Positions 21,402 to 33,400 of a DNA stretch of 46,743 bases are shown piece after piece (within the stretch, counting starts at the first letter, position 1; every line of letters begins with the position of its first letter). Both the position numbers and the translations under genes were made by a program. The DNA is from Saccoglossus kowalevskii. Its lineage: Eukaryota; Hemichordata; Enteropneusta; Harrimaniidae. The stretch is taken from NCBI RefSeq assembly GCF_000003605.2, contig NW_003119432.1, positions 15,069-61,811 of the forward strand. Reading direction: 5' to 3'. The notes beneath the pieces are model-generated. The model saw nothing but the letters and a program-made list of their open reading frames with translations, was not told the DNA's origin and did no database searches.

Positions 21402-24400
21402 ATCATGCATGTGGGGAATACTTTTGTTAAATGGCTAGGGGGTCAAGCAGGACAAATCGTATGATAATGACAGGAAGCTATTTAAAAACAAACGACAGGT
21501 TAGTTCTTGTTTACGGTTTTATTAAAATGCATTTTCGCAAAATGTCCCGACAGGAAAGACTCTTAGTTCCACAAACTGCTGAGACCGCGGAGTCTACGTA
21601 TACCAAACATTGAGCACAATTTGGGTGAGAGAAATTCGGTGAGCAAAATTCTGCGACGTCAGCAGAATATTGTCCACAAACTCAGACAAGGAATCATCAT
21701 ACCAGTTTGGGGAATATTATTTGCTCTTTCAAATTTCGCCAATGCCCTACTTTTATGTTACCGATATTAGTCGAAAAAATCGAGAAATTCGGAGCAGTGT
21801 GTATGGTTTTTCTAGCACAGTTGGTGGTATATGGCCTGTTAATATGCATCTATCAACTGATTGAACATGTAGAATAAATACAACTCATTGTTTCTCTGTG
21901 CTGAATATGCTCAAACATCAAAGTACTGAATATGGTAATTAATTGGATTGACAGTATGTGAAAATATGGCAAGGTTATTATTTTAGTCTTCTTAGTGTAT
22001 ACTTTTTTTTGTTTTTTTGTGGTATTCATGACAGCTGATCTTCCGTGGAATTCCGTCCTGCTATTGGTCAGAACAAGAAATCAATTTTTCATAAAGTCTT
22101 TATTGTGTATCACCAGACATTGTTATCTTTTTATCTGCCAGTAATTTAAGAACTTATTATATATGTAAATGAAATTAAAAAAGAGAACAGCAAAAGTACT
22201 GTATTCGGTCTAATTAGGACAAAAACAATTGTGTGGTAGCTAGGGTAGGTAGAACAGGGCTCGAAATTAACTTTTTTTTTTGGTAGTCCATCTGGGCTAC
22301 CACTTTTTAAATCTGGTAGCCCAAGATCAATCACTGGTAGCCCCAAATTTTTAAAGCAGTATTTATGCGAATGTCANNNNNNNNNNNNNNNNNNNNNNNN
22401 NNNNNNNNNNNNNNNNNNNNNNNNNNATTGGCTAAAAGACGTATCATCGACCACACGTTTCCAAACATCATCGGAAGTCGGGACGAAACGAAACGTCATC
22501 ATCAAATACATGTAGCAAGTTTTTTTTTTTTTTTTTTTAAATTTAAACTGTGTAATAAATTAAAATCTTATATATGTTGAAAAAAAAATTAGGATCAGGA
22601 CGTATTTTTAGGTAGGGTCGGGTTACCGGAAACACACCACTTTTTTTTAGGCCTATTTACAGTGAAGTCTTCCTGATGTGCCAAAAATCAGGACGATAAA
22701 CTCAGTGTCATTGATGTCTTCTTGAAATCTTGTGTAATTTTGTACTATTTTTTTATGTTTGGTCAAAAAAAGTTTAGGGTAGGATATTAAATTTAAGATA
22801 AAGCGGGGTTATTGGAACCTCACACATATTTTTGTTATTTGGTCTTTAATGTACATATGTGTACTGGCACTGCCTGTGGCCACACTAAGCGACTAGTGTA
22901 CAATTACCAATATTGCAATTTTTTGTCTATTTGAGATTGCTTCTAAATGAGCAAATACAGTGAATTATATTTCAAAGAATTTATCCCTAATTAATCCTCA
23001 CATTTATCATGTAACTACTAACTAGTATGTAGTTTTATTGACTGTCCTAGTTTTTATTAACAGCCTATTTCAGTTCCCAGATAGGATTTTAGAATGTCTA
23101 TTTCAGTGGAAAATAAAAGACAAATTTAAAGTGCACACAACACAGACCATACAGATTTTGTTCTTCAGTCCTACCCATGGCACTGTGCATAAGCCTAAAA
23201 GCATATATGTTTTAATAAAACATTACTTCTACAAAATTGTGAATATTTCAACAGGATTAGGCCACCCATTCTTAATATGATGACAGGTGTGCATGAGAAA
23301 AAAAAGTTGAAAAAAAACCCTTTATTTTCTTCTAGGCCTCGCTGACTGTTCTGAGTAATGTAATTATTGTAAAAGGTTGCGTTGAAAACACCCTGTCAAT
23401 AAAGCCTCAGAGTAAATACTGTTTGATTACTCTGCATAATACCAACTTGCTAATGCTGGCTTTATGAAATATGATGAGAATAATTATATATTCAATATTA
23501 ATATGACTAGTAACTATGTATATTGAAATTGTACAGTTAGACAAAAAAACATTCATACTCAAAAAATCACTGTCATAACATTAATTCAACAAATATTTAA
23601 TATTGCTTTTAATAGCATAATCAATCCATATAGATTGGGTGAAAGTGGAGAAAAAGGTACCGTATTCTTTCAGATCAATCCATGTCCCTCAATTACAAGC
23701 TAACCACCCCTATGCTCAATAATAATTTGACCCTGTCTTGAACACTTGTAGGCTAGCCTGTCTTTATTTTTGAGGCAATCTGATAATACACCTGGGTCTT
23801 GGGGCAATTAACTGATTTGCTGTCATTACTATCAGTGTGAGTACACCCCATAATTACTCAGAAAGACAGATCCTTACTTTTTACAACTCCAGGATTTTCT
23901 GAAAATGCTCGGATAAATCACACTTACTGCGGTTTTACTTAACGGGACATCTCTATTGTGAACTCACTTCTAACCTTGTATATATCCTTTTTATAGGCTG
24001 GTATAGACCCTGAACCACAATTAGATCGAAGGAGAAGAAAAAATAGTTTCTCTGATGATGATGCTGCACAGATTCAGAAGTAAGTAATTTTTTTTAAGCT
24101 TTCTGCCAAGTGATTATTATGTGTACTATACAACTGTGTACTAACTGATTACTAGTATATTGAATCGTAGAGTGTTTAACGCATTGCTGGTTTTTCCATT
24201 CATTCTGGCTATCCATGGAAGCTTTCAGCAGGCAGTGCGTCAAATGTAACCTTTATCCCAAGCTGATTTTGAAGTTATTTTGATTGTATTCCTATATCCT
24301 ATATACACCAAATGAATGGAATTTTCTGCTCACCTACAGCTCAATTAAATGGTATGCCTATAAGGTGTTGGTCCTGAAATGATCTCTTAATTTGACAATG

Positions 24401-27400
24401 GCCTCATAAAAAGTGTTCAGATTCATTACCTTTGTGTTGTTCACTGCATATGTTTGTATAACGGCGATGCGAAAGTTTGGATTTAAAAGTCTGTAAAAGC
24501 AGTAGTGATTTTTGATACACTGTGTTGTGTGTTTCATTCATTGAATGATCCTATCATTTGCTTGTATATAGATACCAGCATGGTTAGCTTTATGTCTACT
24601 AAACAAATACTGCTACAATTGTGTCCAATTACGAACCTGGTGTTGTGTTTGCTACATTTATTGTCTCTTAACTGCTACCTTAGAACTCAATAGAGTAAAC
24701 AATCACCCTGCTTACTACATAGCCGTCATATTAGACAATAACTATGTTGCCATAGTAATGACAATGCCTTGTCTTTATATCTTGGTTACACTCTGCTATA
24801 AAAATCACAAATTCAACCAGATGAAATGGTTGTCATAGTTACTAGCATTTAATGTGAATTTAAATTTAAATGGTTTTTAAAGTTTACTTGATCATTGAGT
24901 ATATTTGAGAAACCATTCTTTAATTGCATCATTTTGGCTAATGGCTATGATTTATTTATCAGTTAAGTTTTTCTCATTTAGAATTACTACCCCCCTCTAT
25001 AATAATGGTGGAATCCATTGAATTACATTCAGAGGTTGCCCTTATTACTGATAATGTATACAGTTTGCACTCAATAAACATGCAAATGGTGTTGCTTTAC
25101 AAATTGATAGCTTTACTCAGGGCTTTCCACTGACATTGTTTTATTGAACTCACAATACAAAGCTTTAATGCTAACCATTCCAATTAAAGTAATGTCTCAT
25201 TCTATTTAGGCTTTATCTTGGCGAAATTAATCCTTAGCAACTGCCATACACCTTCAGACACTGTGTTTAATTTGCACACCTACTGTAAAATACTTTATTT
25301 TTGCTTGGAATAAATTTTTGCTGAAGGAATGATTCAGTGAAAATAAAAACCAGCGAATATAACTTTTTTTTTATATTTTACATTCAACTCATCAAAAGTA
25401 TGTGAAAATAAATTTCATACAATACACCCAAAACGTCTTTTTAGTGAAAATTAATTCCAGCTAAAATAAATTATTTTACAGTAGATAGATAGATAGATAG
25501 ATAGAATTTTTTTTTTATTTGGAACATACCAATGAAATCTTGAGTAAAGTCCAAAAATAACGATAACAAAACAAAACATTCAGAACAACAAAAACTTACA
25601 GTATTAAAACATATCAAGAATATAGAAAATAAGTTTTGCAAAAATGCTAAGAATGAAAAAATCATTACTTGAAACAATAATAGGAAATAATTCATTCATG
25701 CTAAAATCTTCCAGCTTTGGGGCATAGATGTATAAAGCTGCAAGGAATCTAGATCTTTGTTCTTTGATTTGCCAATTATTACCGTAAAATCTGTATTAGA
25801 AGCCGCATCCCTAATAGAAGTCGCACCCATTCTTTTTGAATAATTGAGAATCAAAAATCATCATTTCTCATATGTGTAGATGCTCTAATAGAAGCCGCAT
25901 CCCTCTGTTGCTTTGTACCATTTTAATAGAAGCCGCAGCTTCTAATACAGATTTTACAGTACAATATAAAATGTAATGTTTCTCATCCCCTACTTCATTG
26001 CATTCATGGAGATTACATAGCCTGTTTTCCTTCAAAATGCCTTTATGTCTACCGGATTCAATGGGAAGAAAATGTGCAGAAGTTCTAAATTTAGTATAAG
26101 CTATTCTATGATTTTTATTTTTAATTTTTTCCAAATAATGTTCAAATTCAAAATTTTCTTTAGCACACTTGTAAAAGTCAAGCTTACAATTGTTCAACAA
26201 ATTGTTTTTCCACTTCATACGGTACAAACATTTGAGCTTCTCTTTAAAAATATCACAAAAATTGTTCTGATGTGGGTCTGAATTAGTTAGATCTGTTATG
26301 ACTAGTAATTTTTGTATAAAGTTAAGCCATGGGTCATGCACAAGAGTTTTGGATTCTTCATAGGCTGCATCAATGATAGAATTGTTTTTTTTTTACATAC
26401 TAGTCTTTGATAATATTTCATAACTGAAACACAGATATCCAATATAAGTGGATATTGACCTAATTCACCTCTACATGGGTCATTAGATGCCTTCCTGTGC
26501 ACACCCAGAACTCTTTTACAGAATTTAATATGAAGTTTTTCTGGAATTAATTTATCTGAGAAAAGTTTTGTTTCAAAATTGCAATTGTCAACTGTACATT
26601 TATTTTTACCAGACCCCTTGTAGATGTTCAGCATAACCCCTCCCCACACATCAGCCCCATATAAAGCTGTGGGTTTGATAATAGAGTTAAATAGATTTTT
26701 AGCCAGACTAACAGAATAACATTCCTCACTGATCCAAAGCATTTTGTACATCTTGAACAGTGCTTTCTGTGCTTTGTCTTGTAGCCTAGACATAGCATTA
26801 TGAAACTTACCATTTGTTTGAAAAACAATAAACAGTATATAAACACCGGTAAATACCAGCACTCGCACACACAGGCATCAGTTTGAAGGTGAAACAACAT
26901 TTTATACTATACTAGTAGTTCATAACTCGGGTGGGGGTTGGGTGTGGGGGTGGGTGTAGGGATGTGGGTGGGTGTTGTCAGTCGTAAGCACTTCTTTCTT
27001 TCTCTCTGTTTTTGAAAATTACAAATCCTGAGAAATTTTTTGCAAAAACATAGTTTTGTAAAAGTCACTGTAACTGCCCTGACTCTGAGAACTTAAGTGA
27101 AAATATTCCATCCTACAATATTTTCTGCTTTTCTTTAGTTCATGAAATTCATGCAAATTTATTGCAAAATTCAAAAGATTTGTAGATCAGCTATTTTTGG
27201 AATGCATTATTATAGCATGTGTCTCAAGCAGTTCCCTACTTCCTTTCTTATAAAATTTAAAAAGAAAATACAGACATACTGATTAACCCTAATTGTCACT
27301 TATCAGTAATGGCGCCCCCAATTGTCAGGTCATATCCTTCATCACAATAGTATCAGTGGCTGTGCTTTTATACAATACGGCACAGATTCTTGCCCATACA

Positions 27401-30400
27401 TGTAGCTGGTATCTATACAACTAATTACTTTTAACTTCTTTTTCCAGTTAAATTTATAAAACTATTATTATTATTATTATGATTATAAATTAAGTAATTA
27501 TGGTAGTCATTAATTTTTCAATGATTGTCCATAAAATGCTGTCAAAATTTATCATTTTAATTGCTGTGTTGCATATAGAACTGTACGTACCATGAGTCAT
27601 ACCATGAGTCGAGTCAGTTATATACAATGTTAGTTGATAAACTATTACCTACACACCCTTGGGAGTGAAGGTCTGCCAATGTCAGAGATAATGAAATTTA
27701 CTTATGCTCTGACTAAATCACCCTCAGTTGTGAGAATTGAGTTTTTCTACTGCATGGATAATTGAACGCACTGAATCCATTCATGCGTTCAAGAAATAAA
27801 ACCTTATAACAACCAAACAAGCAGAGTATAAATGGCTAGTTTTTGTTAGAGCACTTCTTTTCAAATTGAACAATAATTGGGAAGTTGATAAATATTCAGA
27901 CATTCATAGCGTTGTTCTCAATGGGCACTGTCGCACATCAATTACTTGCGCTGTAAATAAGACATACAGCCTTACAGTTAGATAACAACCGCTACTCATC
28001 AAGCTGGTAAGTACGTGAAATCTGTATCTCGCTTTCTTCTCTTAAAATAAACCAAACATTGTTTAAATTGAGCAGTCATACCTAGAGTATAGCTATTTCC
28101 TCCTGGATTTAAATCACTACATTTCTACAGTCTTATTTACTGTCACAATCAATTTTTGTTCAATCATGAAACATACTTAATGGTTGTGCTTTACACATTC
28201 CTTGGACGTGTAAAGAAACCGACTTCATAGATTGATTGGATATAATTCTCAATGTTCACCAGTCATACCCACAGTGATGATATAAAATAGGATAGGATAG
28301 GATATATAATCCCCTAAATAATCATTTATTTTTCAATGTTGTTAATGGACTTTTTATGGGTGCTACTCAACAATTGCCTTTATTATGTCTTGTTTATGTT
28401 CTGCCTGCATTTTCTTGATCAACATAACATGGTAATCAAGCCAAAAATGTGCCAGTTCACAAGGTACAAATATTGAAGTATGTAAAGAGCAGTCTCATAT
28501 TTAGCTCTATTGGAACAGTTGAAACTTATAGCATAAGGCCAAAAAAAAAATTGTTTTGTTGCCCTCAGCGACCGGCCGAAAAATATGAAATATCGGGTTG
28601 CGTTTTTTTTTTATTTAATAGGCCTAAATATTAAAAACTCACCATTTTAAGCAGTAAAAAAGTGTTTCCTCTAAAAGTTAACGATCCTGGACTGTTGTTT
28701 GATCTCCAGGGTCCCCGGGGGGATAAGTGGCGACTTTGAACCTCGGGTTGATCTGTATTTAAATAAAAAAACTTTGATTTGACTTTGATTTTTGTGTTTA
28801 ATATCTTGCATGCATTTGATTGATTCCCATATACATGGACTATTTACGATAACCCCAGTTTTCAAAAGTTTAAAAAAAAAAAAAAATCTACCGACAGACC
28901 AATTTTTAAATTTTCTGACTTGAGGACAACATAAGTTTTTTTGGCCTAAGGTGTTTCCCTCACTGAATACAATTTACAAAGAATGATCATGTATATCAGT
29001 ATGCTGTTCACAACATACTACCATGAACGAAAAGCAAGTGAGTTCATGGCCAATCAAATCACGTTTGAAGGGTTTTTACGCAACATTTGGCATTAATTGC
29101 TCAGATGAACTTTCATAAAATAGTTCTGTATTGATAAATCCACTTGATATTTCAAAGATTTTGATCAAAATTTGTAATTTTAGATCAAATGGTACTGTAC
29201 ACAATACCCTATTGGATTCCTTTTGTATATATAAATTCGCCTGTGTGAGAAAAAATAATAATCTCTCAATGAAAAAAATTCATGGGCTAATTTCTTTTAA
29301 ACTTGGTATTTACATTACGCATAGCTGATTACTGATGCATGTCATTTAGTTTTGTTTTTTGATATTCTTTCTCAGATTATTATTTTACAGATTATGTTTT
29401 GTATTTTGTACAATGCAAGACATATTATGGGTTGTATGTTTTCTTCACTTATTTTGGGATTTTGATGGCAGCCATTTTTGTGAATAAACTAAAATCACAC
29501 AATTGTAGCACATCATCATCTGTTTCAGCATAGACCCTCTGGTTTCACTGGTGTTGCTAGGACGATTTTGTTCAAACTTGGTATGAACATCACATGTGAT
29601 TGAATACTAATGCAAGTCAATTTGTATTGTGATTTGATTTAAAATGGTTGCCTGGTAACCATATAGGTTTTATTTTTATGTGTCCTTAACCAATTCTTAG
29701 GATGTAATTTTTGTTGAAAGTAGGTGCAAAAACAAGTGATAAACTTTTCACCACCAAACTTTCTTGCCCAAATCTGTCTGCACATTTTTTCTAAATTCTT
29801 CAATATTCTTCAAAGCTTTTGGACTCACAGTTACGGACTAGTTGTCGAAAATAACATTTTTTATCAAAAATAACAAAAATATTGACTAAAAATTCAAATT
29901 TGCATATTTTGAGACGAATTTAACAAATCTGACAGAGGACTTACTCAAGTACCTTTGGTACAAATATGAATGTAATTGGTCAAGTACTTTTGAAGAAGAA
30001 GTCGTTTAAAGGAAAACTTCACGGAGGACGCAGGACGGACAACGCCGAAGAGACCCCCATACCAACAGCTCCGCTGGGTCATCTGCAATGACAGCGGAGC
30101 TAATAGTAAAAGTGGATATGTTTGAATGTATTGTATGAAAAATTTTTGATAAAAAATGTTATTTTCGACAACTTGTCCGTAACCGTGAGTCCAAATGCTC
30201 TGATATTTGCAGCAATGGTACTCGGGGTGGTCCTCTGTCAGATTTGTTAAATTTGTGTCAAAATATGCAAATTTGGATTTTTAGTGAATATTTTTGTCAT
30301 TTATGGTAAAAAATGTTATTTTCGACAACTAGTCTGAAACCGTCAACCACAATGCCACTGAGTTCTTGTTCCATGATAATGAAGACAGCGGAGCTATTTC

Positions 30401-33400
30401 GACCGTCAGGTCGCCGCTTGTTCATAATATTTAAGGCTAATTACATGTGTATTTCATTTTTAAGGACAGGGACTGTGACATGTAAATCTAAAAAATGGTA
30501 AAAAAAAATAATTAAATTTTCATGAAAAATCAAAATATTGCTTCGATGGCATTTTAAAAATAGAAATAAAAAATGCTTGTACATAAATTGACCATAAACT
30601 TTTTCATTTTTCTTTTTGCCTATTCTATGCTTGTTTCTATTTTATTTGTAGTCAGTATACACAATAAGTAAAATTTTAATGTTTATGATGACAGCGAATG
30701 TGATTTTTAGTTTATATTGGAAATGCACTTTTAAAGGAGCAAATATAGTATCGTAATTGTGCTTAAAATAGTGTTGAGTTTACTTTGTAGGCTGTAATTT
30801 ACAAGTCATTATGTCGCCGGGTATTCTGTCACTTCTCATCAAATACGACTAATACTTAGATTAAAACTAGTAGAATAAATTGCCACAATTTATATCATGT
30901 CTAGCCTGCTGGAACATTTCAGATCACAAATATCAAATTAAATGTTCCATGAAAAAAAAAATCTGGTTGTATGACTACCCAAATTTTGTTGATTTGTAAA
31001 ATAGGACTAATATTTTTTTGTGTGAGCGTGAACTATAAAAAATATAGTAATTATTGAATTAATTATATACCCTATATATAAAAATTTTTTTTTCACTTAA
31101 TAATTTTGTCAGTTATAATGCAGTTATAGTTGCCATGGTAGCAGCAGATATTTTCACAAAAATAAATTTAATTTTTAATAGCTGTTGACTGTGAATCTTT
31201 TCAAATACACACTTAGGTTGTCATGGCAATATAAATGTTCCATTAATGTTGATAGAGATAAATTACCTTGAGTGTCTGTTATTAGAGTTGATGATGCGAT
31301 AGGTTGATATATACTAGACTATATAACACTATTCGTTCTGGACTGTTTAATGATGGCATGTCAATTGCCATTTGTCGCTGATTATTTATGCAAAAGGCAG
31401 CCACATTCTTAGGATTAATTTTGCTTGTCAGTATATACTCATCAATCTAGTTTCTATCTTTAAACAGTTGACTTAAGTGGTCTACCGAGGTCATGTGGGT
31501 CAGCTTTTAAATCCAAAATAATACTACAGTAAATACATTGTATGTAGGACTTGAATATTTTGGATTTGTTGGTTCGTTTATTATTTGGTAGTGTTTATAA
31601 TTACAGTACATCATACTGTGTATTGTAGAAGTGAGGGATTTGACACTGATTTATTGTCCACTGTTATCTAATAAAAGACAGGTATAAATAAATCATTTCA
31701 ATGGGGGTACTTCTGTCACATTTTTTATTGTCAAGTGACAAGGACAAGTGTATTGGTGTGCTCAGCCTGCAGTGTGCTGTGATGATTGACTCTGCGGGAT
31801 AAGTGCAATTAATGTGGCTGCTTGCTTTCAAGAGTGATGTTTTGAAAGTTCTATAGATATGTGTACACTATGTTGATGTGTGTGTGCAACTATAAGGTAT
31901 ATAGCAACAATATCATTCAAATAACCATCAAAGTGGACTTAAAACTGTTGTTGAGTGCAAGTAAAAAATCTGTTCCCAGATTGGCTTCTATAATAAGTGT
32001 CTGCTCTTATATGAAGTTATGATATAATAATGGGACAAAATGAAAGGTAGGAACACTGATCTGTACCACTATGTGTTTTCTTGAAACTTTTATACATTGC
32101 CTTTTTTCATCACTGTAAAATACTTTATTTTAGCTGGAATGAATTTTCACTGAAAAGACATTTTGGCTGTTTCGTATGAACTTTATTTTCACAGTTTTTT
32201 GTTGAATTTAATGTAAATTAGCTGATTACTAATGTGCATAATATAGTAAGTTTTGTGCTTTGATTTTCTTTCTCTTTCTCAGATACACTTTTACAGATTA
32301 TTGTTATATATTTGGTACAAGACAAGACATATTTTCGTTGCTTTCGCTAGATTTTATTTTCACTGATCCATTCCTTCAGTGAAAATAAATTGCAAGCAAA
32401 AATAAAATGATTTGCAGTATTAAAAATGGCATATATACAACCCCTACCTTCAAATTGGGATGCCGAACACCACATATTGTGGTGATATCGTGCTCAGAAA
32501 AGAAGTTCAATTCTATACGCTAATTCTTTTTTTTTATTTGGTTGATTTGATAGCAATGATATAAAAAGGGTTATGTCACAGCACACCCAAACACTTGAAA
32601 ATCTCAACACCTCAGATAAATCGNNNNNNNNNNNNNNNNNNNNNNNNNNNNNNNNNNNNNNNNNNNNNNNNNNNNNNNNNNNNNNNNNNNNNNNNNNNNN
32701 NNNNNNNNNNNNNNNNNNNNNNNNNNNNNNNNNNNNNNNNNNNNNNNNNNNNNNNNNNNNNNNNNNNNNNNNNNNNNNNNNNNNNNNNNNNNNNNNNNNN
32801 NNNNNNNNNNNNNNNNNNNNNNNNNNNNNNNNNNNNNNNNNNNNNNNNNNNNNNNNNNNNNNNNNNNNNNNNNNNNNNNNNNNNNNNNNNNNNNNNNNNN
32901 NNNNNNNNNNNNNNNNNNNNNNNNNNNNNNNNNNNNNNNNNNNNNNNNNNNNNNNNNNNNNNNNNNNNNNNNNNNNNNNNNNNNNNNNNNNNNNNNNNNN
33001 NNNNNNNNNNNNNNNNNNNNNNNNNNNNNNNNNNNNNNNNNNNNNNNNNNNNNNNNNNNNNNNNNNNNNNNNNNNNNNNNNNNNNNNNNNNNNNNNNNNN
33101 NNNNNNNNNNNNNNNNNNNNNNNNNNNNNNNNNNNNNNNNNNNNNNNNNNNNNNNNNNNNNNNNNNNNNNNNNNNNNNNNNNNNNNNNNNNNNNNNNNNN
33201 NNNNNNNNNNNNNNNNNNNNNNNNNNNNNNNAATCTCGATCAACAACTTAAATAAATCATATGTCACACACACCCAAACACTGAACACATATCACAAGAA
33301 TTGATAAAAACACCTTAGATAAATCTAAGATAAATGTGATATTTCTGACATTAAAACATGCTTGACAGATCAATGATAATTTACACATTAAATTGTTAAA

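Larger units (their letters stand above)
18969..23996 (+). other. Intron 1 of the EF-hand/WD gene (form 1)
   Basis: Holds a TTAA MITE (20217-20517), an (AT)16 run (21367-21398), a fragment of a dispersed repeat (22253-22376), a 50-N gap and a 60-bp direct repeat pair (22580-22640, 22763-22828). CpG falls sharply near 21.83 kb. No further exon recognised. Confidence 0.4.
25482..26840 (-). mobile_element. 5'-truncated LINE (non-LTR retrotransposon) 3' portion
   Basis: Minus-strand coding remnant of the reverse-transcriptase C-terminal region and the following domain: TNGKFHNAMSRLQ, TALYGADVWG, FCKRVLGVHRKASNDPCRGE, then TKFRTSAHFLPIESGRHKG and a zinc-knuckle-like RLCNLHECNEVGDEKHYILY followed by Cys. 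One frameshift lies at a T10 run (26385-26394). A MITE (25782-25959) splits the last part; the ORF resumes beyond it and ends with TAA at 25604-25606. The 3' tail is A-rich then (TCTA)n on the minus strand (25482-25504), as in CR1/L2-type elements that end in microsatellites. The exact clade is not decided. The upstream part is missing, as in most dead-on-arrival copies. Confidence 0.85.

Noticed and set aside
27960-28007. Strong donor CTG|GTAAGTACG that could close a non-coding first exon
   Set aside because: No start codon frame, promoter element or other evidence; isolated donors are common in 16 kb of intron.
32494-33304. Long ORFs of 218-264 codons across 32.5-33.3 kb
   Set aside because: They are produced by reading through the 608-N gap and are not real.
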